DNA from: Candidatus Helarchaeota archaeon
Lineage (GTDB): Archaea; Asgardarchaeota; Lokiarchaeia; Helarchaeales; HEL-GB-A
Assembly (NCBI GenBank): GCA_013375455.1
Contig: JABXJT010000088.1
Span: forward strand, 1 to 20,442
DNA: 20,442 nt
Direction of reading: 5' to 3'
Shown here piece by piece: positions 14,727-20,442 of the stretch (position 1 is its first letter; each line of letters opens with the position of its first letter). Made by a program: the position numbers and the translations under genes. The notes under the pieces are model-generated. The model was given only the letters and a program-made list of their open reading frames with translations, was not told the DNA's origin and ran no database searches.

Positions 14727-15656
14727 ATGACCCGATGTGTTACGTGTGGGAAAGAGATTTACATGCCGTTTATTTGTAATTATTGCGGCGAAGCCTTTTG
14801 TTCAGATCATCGACTCCCAGAGAACCATAAATGCCCGAATTTAAGTAGCGCTTTACCCCCGCATTTGCACCCTCAGCGACCTCAACCTATTGCACCACAA
14901 AGAAGAGCAGCAGAATACTTCTCAGAACCTGATTCAGAAATTCCCCCCGAAGCAGAGATTCAACGAGTTTATTACGATGAGAATGGAAACGAAGTTGTTG
15001 AATACCGAATTCCAATGTATCTGATAGAAAAACCTGAAAATCCTATTTGGTATTTTAGCGCATTAGAATTAAAGCATTTAGCTATTGGAATTCTATTAAT
15101 GTTCGGCGTGGGATTATCAATGTTCTATAGCATATATCTCTGGTACAACCAAACTCCCAATTGGGCAATGATCGTTTTATTGGCATTTTTTGCCACATTG
15201 GCCTTTCTCCTGCATGAATTCGGGCATAAGTTCGTGGGTATTCGGCTGGGGAACTGGTCCGAATTTCGACTCATAAAAATCTTTGCTATTATGACCGCTA
15301 TTTCGTTGATTCCCATTCCATTTTTCAAGGTCGTTTGCCCGGGAGCGGTTCAGGTAACTGGCGATACGAGTACGGAGAATATGGGGAAAATTGCATTGGC
15401 TGGACCAGTGGTCAATTTAGTTCAGGCCGCCATATTGATAATCCTTGCCCTGACCTTATTTAAGCCAGGTGATGACATGTACAATGCCCTGTTTATTGCC
15501 ACTTTTCTAAATGCCTTTTTGGGCATCTTCAATTTAATTCCAATAGGCCCACTTGATGGGCGAAAGATCATTAAATGGAACAAGATCTATTTCTTCATTG
15601 CAATTATCATTCTATTCGTTATGGTGGTTTACGCAATGCCCCAAATAAGCTTTTAA
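14727..15656 (+). CDS. AN1-type zinc finger fused to M50 intramembrane metalloprotease
   Basis: A 309-residue membrane protein. Residues 4-36 give a complete AN1 finger: C4, C7, C17, C20, C25, H28, H34, C36. A Pro-rich linker (about 40-75) leads to a polar beta segment, then hydrophobic spans from about 115. The catalytic motif HEFGH is at 163-167 and the second conserved site, [10 protein letters not shown], is at 269-278 with Asp277. Both fit site-2-type intramembrane metalloproteases (M50), which cut substrates inside the membrane, and zinc is expected at H163, H167 and D277. AN1 fingers are linked to ubiquitin and stress roles in eukaryotes; here the finger may read substrates or regulate the protease. 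I chose ATG 14727, which begins MTRC; an in-frame ATG at 14685 would add 14 residues. It is divergent from the double zinc ribbon gene. Confidence 0.88.
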   Translation: MTRCVTCGKEIYMPFICNYCGEAFCSDHRLPENHKCPNLSSALPPHLHPQRPQPIAPQRRAAEYFSEPDSEIPPEAEIQRVYYDENGNEVVEYRIPMYLIEKPENPIWYFSALELKHLAIGILLMFGVGLSMFYSIYLWYNQTPNWAMIVLLAFFATLAFLLHEFGHKFVGIRLGNWSEFRLIKIFAIMTAISLIPIPFFKVVCPGAVQVTGDTSTENMGKIALAGPVVNLVQAAILIILALTLFKPGDDMYNALFIATFLNAFLGIFNLIPIGPLDGRKIIKWNKIYFFIAIIILFVMVVYAMPQISF

Positions 15657-15657
15657 A

Positions 15658-15686
15658 CGAATAAAAGAGAAAGAAAAAGAAATAAT
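15658..15686 (-). terminator. oligo-T terminator of the 240-residue gene
   Basis: In minus sense, beyond the stop at 15688, the sequence TTATTTCTTTTTCTTTCTCTTTTATT is rich in T runs. It lies in the 31-base gap between convergent genes. Confidence 0.45.
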
Positions 15687-15687
15687 G

Positions 15688-16410
15688 CTACGTGGTCACT
15701 TTTCCCGTGATCGCGTCGCAATAAACTCGTTTTTTTATTTCGTTGAAGTTCAAGGTGGCAATAAAGTACGGACTTAGAATAATTTGGATTAGAGGGATTT
15801 CAAAAACTTCCTCTAGAATGCGTTGGACATCCGTGGGTCTTCGAGCGATTTGGATCCTTAATTTTTCAATTGCTAATTCAGGAGTTATTTTCGCGATCTG
15901 GATGCGGTCTTGATTTTCGTTAACGAACGTGCTTGGGGCATCCTCCAGTGCCATGCCACTAATCTTATCTACTCTAATTTCATTCCCCTGGATGTTGAAA
16001 GCAAGGTCCCCATGGTTCTCAATGAAAACCTTCTCAACGATGTCAATGGTCACGTTTCGTTTCAATTTCTTTGGACCTTCAATGACTTCCCCAAGGTCAA
16101 TTATCTCATGAAAGACGCGCACTCCTTCTACGTCATCCTTAACTGGGACCTCGAGATGTTTGTGTTTCAAATACCGAATCCAATATTTTCCTTTCACCCG
16201 TAAGAACATATTAAAATGTTCTTCGACACTCTCGATCTCGATTTCCTCTGGGTTCTTCGCTTGCCTTCCATAGGGCTTCTTCTTCTTTTGTTCGATCAGG
16301 GTCCGTGCCTGGTGCTGATCAACAGTTTTTGTGATAAAATACACTTTCTTTTTCGCAATCTTCTCAGACAAAGCTGCATTAGCGCCCTTAATATCATAAG
16401 ATTCAGACAT
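15688..16410 (-). CDS. Unrecognised 240-residue protein
   Basis: A soluble alpha/beta protein I do not recognise. Residues 1-50 are Lys/Gln-rich helical. Residues 60-130 look like strands (MFLRVKGKYWIRYLKHKHLEVPV) and helices. The C-terminal part (about 205-240) carries PLIQIILSPYFIATLNF...KKRVYCDAITGK, a pattern seen at the end of several archaeal proteins of unknown function, with a conserved-looking Asp-Ala-x-Thr-Gly. No catalytic motif or membrane segment is visible, and cysteine is found only at 231. The ATG start has GGTGAG nearby in the leader. A TATA-like TTTAAATAT lies at 16455-16463 on the minus strand. Confidence 0.7.
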   Translation of the reverse strand: MSESYDIKGANAALSEKIAKKKVYFITKTVDQHQARTLIEQKKKKPYGRQAKNPEEIEIESVEEHFNMFLRVKGKYWIRYLKHKHLEVPVKDDVEGVRVFHEIIDLGEVIEGPKKLKRNVTIDIVEKVFIENHGDLAFNIQGNEIRVDKISGMALEDAPSTFVNENQDRIQIAKITPELAIEKLRIQIARRPTDVQRILEEVFEIPLIQIILSPYFIATLNFNEIKKRVYCDAITGKVTT

Positions 16411-16454
16411 CGACTCACCATTTTTAGCTCATAAATAATTAGTAATTACTAAGG

Positions 16455-16483
16455 ATATTTAAAAAAGGATTCTTATAATATAG
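16455..16483. promoter_or_regulatory. Divergent promoter region of the 240-residue gene and HEAT-repeat gene
   Basis: ATATTTAAA at 16455-16463 reads TTTAAATAT on the minus strand, 45-53 bases before the ATG at 16410. For the plus gene at 16523, TTATAATATAG is at 16473-16483 and TTTAAAAAAG at 16458-16467. The two boxes overlap or abut, so only one direction may be used at once. Confidence 0.4.
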
Positions 16484-16522
16484 TGATACTTTTATTTAGT
16501 TTATCGCAGCGAGTAGAATGGA

Positions 16523-17239
16523 ATGAATGCGGGGATAGACGAATCGGAGTGGCATCTTTGCGAAAACGTGGAAGAATTAATCACGTTTCTTCAGGAACAA
16601 GTGGAGGATAAGGAGAGTTCAGTCCGAATCAGCGCTGTATTAGGATTACTACTGGTTTCTTTATTAAGTTCTGAAGATTATTACGAAAAATTAGTTACAT
16701 ATATGAAATCTTTATTAATCCTGGATGATATCTACGTTCGAGGGAGTGCAGCCTTATGCATTGGTGTTCTAGGAACGAGACTTGAGGATCCTGTTCCCTT
16801 CATTGATCTTTTGAAACTGTTACTCTTCGATGAAGCTAGATTTGTGAAAAGAAACGCATCTGTAGGCTTGGCAGTCATTGCAAGCTCAACAGCTCCCAGA
16901 GAGCGGCGGAATCAGCTGATAGAAGAACTTTTTTCTAGCTCCTACTGGTATTTCCGAATAGGCGGGGCTTTAAGCCTTGGATTCCATAGTGAGGACACAG
17001 ACCTCGCCGCAATTATTAAAACCTTGAAGCCGCTCCTTAACGATTCTGACATTGACGTCCGGATAAGCGCAGTATATGCCTTGGGGTTCATCGCAAAAAA
17101 ATATGGGTTCATCGAGGAGTTAATGCCGTATTTTGAAAAATGCCTTTATGATTATGATGCAGCAGTCATACAGAGTGCGAAAGTCGTGCTAAATCTTATA
17201 ACATTCCCTACAGAGGACGAAGATTATCCTAATTTATAA
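16523..17239 (+). CDS. HEAT-repeat protein
   Basis: A 238-residue alpha-solenoid. Around six repeats are visible by their helix pairs, such as VRISAVLGLLLVSLLS, VRGSAALCIGVLG, VKRNASVGLAVIASS, FRIGGALSLGF, VRISAVYALGFIAKKYG and IQSAKVVLNLI, each with a preceding D/E-x-x-V/I start. HEAT repeats bind other proteins or act as scaffolds. No enzyme motif is seen, and no phycobilin-lyase features stand out. The start ATG at 16523 has only weak upstream complementarity. It ends 16 bases inside the convergent nitrilase-like gene. Partner unknown. Confidence 0.85.
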   Translation: MNAGIDESEWHLCENVEELITFLQEQVEDKESSVRISAVLGLLLVSLLSSEDYYEKLVTYMKSLLILDDIYVRGSAALCIGVLGTRLEDPVPFIDLLKLLLFDEARFVKRNASVGLAVIASSTAPRERRNQLIEELFSSSYWYFRIGGALSLGFHSEDTDLAAIIKTLKPLLNDSDIDVRISAVYALGFIAKKYGFIEELMPYFEKCLYDYDAAVIQSAKVVLNLITFPTEDEDYPNL

Positions 17240-18021
17240 AATTCAGCCCGTCTATCATTCAAAACATGATTATACTGATTTAATTTTTTATTTCTTGCTA
17301 ATAATGGGTTGACAGAACTATTGATGATTTCTTCTTGATCGGCAGATGCCTGCGCTAAGATTTTGCCTTCATGATTAATGATCGTGCTTTTTCCAATGAA
17401 TTTTAGGTCGCCTTCTATTCCAATTCGATTTGCAAGGATGATGAATACCCTGTTCCATTTGGAATGATATGTATCGCCCAAGTAAGCCCCGTCTGGAATC
17501 ACGGCGTTCATGGAGTGGCAGATCACGTCAGCCCCCATCAACGCAAGAGACCGTGGTATTTCTGGAAAAAACCAATCAAAACAGATCATTACCCCTATTT
17601 TATATTCATGCAAGTTGAAAATTTGCAATGGTAGATTTCCAGGTTGAAAAAATTCTTTTTCCCGCGCATATAATTGGATTTTCCGGTACGTTAACACGTG
17701 CCCTTCCGGTCCAAAGACCGCCGCTGAGTTATAAAAGCTGTCCTCAGCTTTTTCATTGATTCCGGCAACGATAAAAATTTCTTTTTCAATGGATAATTTC
17801 TCTAGCAGCTTGCAACTCTCTGAATTTGGAATTTCCTCAGCGGTCATTCGAACTTGATCCATGTTCTCGAAATTGTAACCTGAGAACGCCAATTCTGGCA
17901 GAACTATTAGCTCTGATTCGTGATCTGAAATGGCGCTCTCTATTAACTGTTTGAGTTTTTTCCTATTTTCGTTTAAATCAAGGAATTTCGGGTTGAATTG
18001 AATTGCAGATATTCTCAACAT
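17224..18021 (-). CDS. Nitrilase-superfamily carbon-nitrogen hydrolase
   Basis: A 265-residue enzyme of the C-N hydrolase family, which cuts amide or nitrile bonds through a Glu-Lys-Cys triad. The triad is intact: E43 in LPELAFSGY, K114 in YRKIQLY and C147 in MICFDWFFPE. The length and the later HSMNAVIP and DGAY segments fit amidase-type members (for example those acting on omega-amides or beta-ureido compounds) but the substrate cannot be read from sequence. It is cytosolic. The ATG is preceded by GAGGG at normal spacing. It follows the 167-residue gene by 33 bases and overlaps the HEAT gene tail by 16 bases, so it closes a run of three minus-strand genes. Confidence 0.93.
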   Translation of the reverse strand: MLRISAIQFNPKFLDLNENRKKLKQLIESAISDHESELIVLPELAFSGYNFENMDQVRMTAEEIPNSESCKLLEKLSIEKEIFIVAGINEKAEDSFYNSAAVFGPEGHVLTYRKIQLYAREKEFFQPGNLPLQIFNLHEYKIGVMICFDWFFPEIPRSLALMGADVICHSMNAVIPDGAYLGDTYHSKWNRVFIILANRIGIEGDLKFIGKSTIINHEGKILAQASADQEEIINSSVNPLLARNKKLNQYNHVLNDRRAEFYKLG

Positions 18022-18054
18022 GAGTTTAAACCCTCAATAAATAAATTCTGAAAG

Positions 18055-18558
18055 TCAAATAGCCTTTGGGTACAAGAGATGACCTAGTAATTTAAATACA
18101 TGATCAGGGAAATTTCGTGCAAAGTTTCCACATCCCACGCGTTTTAATCTTGGGTTCTTCTCTAAATATTCCTTTATGTGTTCTTTTCCCTCCACGAAGT
18201 CTTCCAAACTTTTTGCAACCATCGAGAACCATCGTACCTCTTTTAGATAGGAGATCTTGATTAACGTTTCGAGTTTGCTTCCTTTCTGAATTAAGGTACT
18301 AAAATCGAGTTCTTTATCTGCTACAGCGAGAATTACAAAAGCCTTTTGGGCAGGATCGAGTTTTCCAAAGCGTTCTAGCCGTTCTGGCCAAATTGTTTCT
18401 CCATTTTCTTGAGGAAGTTCTTGTAATTCTGATATTATCATCCTGGCTCTTCTGAGTTTATCTTCCTTGACTGCCATGGTGATTTCTGCAGTTTCCTGCT
18501 CCATGAAGTCCAGAATCTCTTCGATGATATTTAGGACGAATTCTAATTCTTCAGACAT
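18055..18558 (-). CDS. Unrecognised 167-residue helical protein
   Basis: A small, mostly helical cytosolic protein with no match I can name. It has an amphipathic N-terminal helix (FVLNIIEEILDFMEQE), then a segment with WPERLERFGKLDPAQKAFVILAVADKE, and a C-terminal part with one cysteine (GCGNFARNFPDHVFKLLGHLLYP). No zinc ligands or catalytic motif are visible. The ATG at 18558 is used because its upstream region is short and clean; a TTG at 18603 would add 15 residues (MFWNEKGF) but has no binding site. It sits between the GNAT and nitrilase-like genes with 33-75 base gaps, so an operon is likely. Confidence 0.65.
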   Translation of the reverse strand: MSEELEFVLNIIEEILDFMEQETAEITMAVKEDKLRRARMIISELQELPQENGETIWPERLERFGKLDPAQKAFVILAVADKELDFSTLIQKGSKLETLIKISYLKEVRWFSMVAKSLEDFVEGKEHIKEYLEKNPRLKRVGCGNFARNFPDHVFKLLGHLLYPKAI

Positions 18559-18633
18559 ATAAATCTCGTTTAGTGTTGTGAATCCTTTCTCATTCCAGAA
18601 CAAAAAAATTTGTTGGTTTATTACCTAAGACCC

Positions 18634-19761
18634 TCATCGATGATAAGGCATGAATAATTCCTTGTATTTCTTCTTTTTCTTTTCTTCTCCAACCAAAGTT
18701 TGCCCTTTTTCTGATAACGGGAGGACAAGAAATTCGTAGGTACTCGTGTCATCAATGAACTTGAGTGCTTTATAGGCCTTTATTTCATATTGAGGTTGGG
18801 TCGTTTGAACCGTGAAGACTTTCGGGTATTTATCTCTTACCCAGCGCACGATGGTCGCAACGACGCCGGCTTTTTCGGAGATAGTCGCCTCTTCATGAAA
18901 AACAGTTTCACTCATTAGCGCGACGGGAGCACTACCTTTTTTAAAATGAATCATCTCGATCCGAATGAGCATTGATCCCAAGATTTTACCATCACGTTCC
19001 CAAATTTTCCAATGGAAACCCCATGGTTCCTCAAACATTTCATTCATTCGTCCGGCGCCCTCAATTTCCTCTCGTACATGAGATTCTGTCCAGATCTGAC
19101 TTATTGGAATTCGTTTCTGATAAGAATTCAGGATGTTAGTGACTGTTGGAATGTCACTGTCCTTGCCGTCTCGGATCGCCCCACCTTCTAGTTCATTATT
19201 GGGGATTCCCGCGTACAATTTTAATAATTTTGCTAAGACTATATTCAAGCCCCTGTAATCATGTAGAATTTTTCTTCCATAATCGCTCATTACCTTAATG
19301 AAGTGCTGTTGATTTTTTAGTAGTCTCTTAAAGTTGAAATGATTCTTTAAAAGTTCGTTCCCCCCAAACCCTTTCTCAGGAAATGAGTATAAAAAATCGA
19401 TTCCTGCGTTCGTAGCATCTTCAATCATGCGGGTGAGTAAAGCTTTTTGGATTCCTTGTCGTTGAAACTCAGGTAAGGTTGCAGTTAATCCTATTGAAAT
19501 CGGGTTCAACTCGAGTTTATTCTCTAGTTTGAGTTTATTGGGGGTTCCAAACATAGTGGCTATTAAACGATCACCTTTCCACGCCGAATAGAAAAACCGC
19601 TTATTATGATGATAGGCACCCAAGTACCAATCCATATATTTTGGATTGGCCCAATCACATGACCCACTTTCAAAATACTTTACAGAATAGGTTTCCTTGA
19701 AGAGTGCTGCGATTTTTTCGAAGGGTAGAGGATCTGGGAGAATCTTGATTTCATAATCCAA
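18634..19761 (-). CDS. GNAT-family acetyltransferase (two-domain)
   Basis: A 375-residue acetyltransferase that should move an acyl group from acyl-CoA to an amine. The acetyl-CoA motif A is at about 92-107, LTATLPEFQRQGIQKALL, with the family's R/Q-x-x-G-x-G/A-like turn (here RQGIQK). The following YSFPEKGFGGNELLKNHFNFK is the usual beta-strand/helix of this fold. Residues about 195-355 form a second GNAT-like half starting GAIRDGKDSDIPTVTNIL that keeps the fold but lacks a clear motif A. The tail is Lys-rich. The start is TTG with AAGGTGAT six bases upstream. The leader holds a second AAGGTG and a CACCTT that can pair with either copy. Substrate unknown. Confidence 0.85.
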   Translation of the reverse strand: MDYEIKILPDPLPFEKIAALFKETYSVKYFESGSCDWANPKYMDWYLGAYHHNKRFFYSAWKGDRLIATMFGTPNKLKLENKLELNPISIGLTATLPEFQRQGIQKALLTRMIEDATNAGIDFLYSFPEKGFGGNELLKNHFNFKRLLKNQQHFIKVMSDYGRKILHDYRGLNIVLAKLLKLYAGIPNNELEGGAIRDGKDSDIPTVTNILNSYQKRIPISQIWTESHVREEIEGAGRMNEMFEEPWGFHWKIWERDGKILGSMLIRIEMIHFKKGSAPVALMSETVFHEEATISEKAGVVATIVRWVRDKYPKVFTVQTTQPQYEIKAYKALKFIDDTSTYEFLVLPLSEKGQTLVGEEKKKKKYKELFMPYHR

Positions 19762-19767
19762 TTAAAT

Positions 19768-19799
19768 CACCTTATTAAAAGGTGTCTCTCTCTCACCTT
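19768..19799 (-). promoter_or_regulatory. Leader with two mutually exclusive hairpins before the GNAT gene
   Basis: In minus sense the leader reads AAGGTG (19799-19794), a GA repeat loop, CACCTT (19784-19779), TTAAT, then AAGGTG (19773-19768), six bases before the TTG start. CACCTT can pair with the first AAGGTG (loop of 9) or the second AAGGTG (loop of 5). The second pairing hides the ribosome binding site and the first frees it. A switch is possible, but if transcription starts inside this region (TTTTTAAG at 19798-19805 could be a TATA box) the first arm would not be in the RNA. Confidence 0.35.
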
Positions 19800-19857
19800 A
19801 AAAATCCTACTCAATGAGTTACAGCAGCGATGTCTTCAAATAGCACCGCTCTCACCG

Positions 19858-20442
19858 TTATTTAAATATGTAGACCCCTTGTTTCTGTAATTGTTGTAAG
19901 AGTTTTTTCGCATTCGAATCTAACGGATTATTTTGAATATTGATTTTTCTAAGGGTTGATAAATTGCGGAAGGACTCCGGGAGAGTCGTGAGCTGATTTT
20001 GGTGTAAATATAGCTCTTGAAGCGATTTAAGCTCGCCAAAGGACTCCGGGAGAGTCCTTAGCTGATTCAAACTCAAATCTAGATCTTGAAGTGATTTTAG
20101 GTTGCCAAAGGACTCCGGGAGAGTCGTTAGCTGATTACCACCCAAATCTAGTATTTGAAGGGATTTAAGCTGAAGTATTGGCTCCAGGAGAGTCGTTAGC
20201 TGATTACCACTCAAATTTAGCTCTTGAAGCGATTTCAGCTGCCCAAAGGACTCCGGGAGAGTCGTGAGCTGATTATGAATGATCCATAGTGATTGGAGCG
20301 ATTTCAGCTGTCCAAAGGACTTCGGGAGAGTCGTTAACTGATTAGAATCCAAATATAGCTCTTGGAGCGATTTCAGCTGCCCAAAGGACTCCGGGAGAGT
20401 CGTGAGCTGATTATGAATGATCCATAGTGATTGGAGCGATTT
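19858..20442 (-). CDS. Leucine-rich-repeat protein, C-terminal part; 5' end beyond window
   Basis: The frame is open from the window edge to a TAA at 19858-19860, giving at least 194 residues; an internal TTG at 20352 encodes Leu inside a repeat, so it is not the start. It consists of 23-residue repeats of the type LxxLxLxxNQLTTLPESFGxLKSLQ, followed by a C-terminal cap (LSTLRKINIQNNPLDSNAKKLL and a short VYIFK end). This is the Ran1/ROCO-like or bacterial-type LRR pattern, a protein-binding solenoid; any N-terminal domain (GTPase, kinase or other) would lie outside the window. Neighbouring DNA repeats of 69 bases are highly alike, and a 77-base copy at 20228-20304 and 20366-20442 is identical. 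This suggests recent repeat gain. Confidence 0.92.
   Translation of the reverse strand, partial: KSLQSLWIIHNQLTTLPESFGQLKSLQELYLDSNQLTTLPKSFGQLKSLQSLWIIHNQLTTLPESFGQLKSLQELNLSGNQLTTLLEPILQLKSLQILDLGGNQLTTLPESFGNLKSLQDLDLSLNQLRTLPESFGELKSLQELYLHQNQLTTLPESFRNLSTLRKINIQNNPLDSNAKKLLQQLQKQGVYIFK
20228..20442. repeat. Tandem 69-base coding repeats with an identical 77-base pair of copies
   Basis: The segment 20228-20304 occurs again without a mismatch at 20366-20442, 138 bases (two repeat units) downstream; the second copy is cut by the window end, so the duplication may be longer. It lies in the LRR gene. Confidence 0.9.

Noticed and set aside
19858..20442. Regular 69-base spacing that could look like a CRISPR or satellite array
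   Set aside because: The units are in frame, encode LRR repeats, and vary mostly at positions that keep the LRR consensus; there are no unrelated spacers.

Overview
This window most likely comes from an Asgard archaeon (Promethearchaeota, Lokiarchaeia-like), though the exact lineage cannot be settled from the sequence. The archaeal signs are a stand-alone histone-fold gene, TATA-type promoters, oligo-T stretches after genes, and ribosome binding sites of the AGGTGAT type, several of them placed before TTG starts. The Asgard signs are a Ras/Rab-superfamily small GTPase, a leucine-rich-repeat protein, long coiled-coil proteins and many zinc-ribbon-tailed proteins. Base composition is AT-rich, with GC-rich islands where Pro/Ala linkers are encoded. 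I found no rRNA, tRNA, CRISPR array, transposase, integrase or phage gene, so this looks like ordinary chromosome.

Layout. 1-5270: the tail of a probable plus-strand gene, then three minus-strand genes: a large glycosylatable membrane protein with cytosolic zinc ribbons, an ARPP-1-like protein with a zinc ribbon, and a winged-helix regulator-like protein. 5435-9050: a tight plus-strand operon of three GT4 glycosyltransferases, divergent from the winged-helix gene. 9001-13294: a membrane protein with helix-hairpin-helix domains on both sides of four membrane spans, a Rab-like GTPase, a divergent coiled-coil protein that shares its promoter region, and a convergent Pro-rich coiled-coil protein. 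13687-17239: the histone, a double-zinc-ribbon protein, an AN1 zinc finger fused to an M50 intramembrane protease, an unrecognised 240-residue protein and a HEAT-repeat protein. 17224-20442: three minus-strand genes in tandem (GNAT acetyltransferase, small unknown protein, nitrilase-superfamily amidohydrolase), preceded by an LRR protein cut by the window edge.

How the genes may fit together. The glycosyltransferases probably build a surface glycan, and the large secreted/membrane protein next door carries 17 N-glycosylation sequons. The GTPase, coiled-coil and Pro-rich scaffold genes sit together and resemble parts of a membrane or cytoskeletal organising module, but a working link is inference only. 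The remaining genes look like housekeeping or signalling genes of unknown pathway.

Best candidates for something new: the helix-hairpin-helix/membrane/helix-hairpin-helix protein; the divergent GTPase and coiled-coil pair, whose GTPase has a histidine at the catalytic glutamine position; a leader with two mutually exclusive hairpins before the GNAT gene; and an in-phase A AAA AAG slippery heptamer at the 3' end of the third glycosyltransferase gene.
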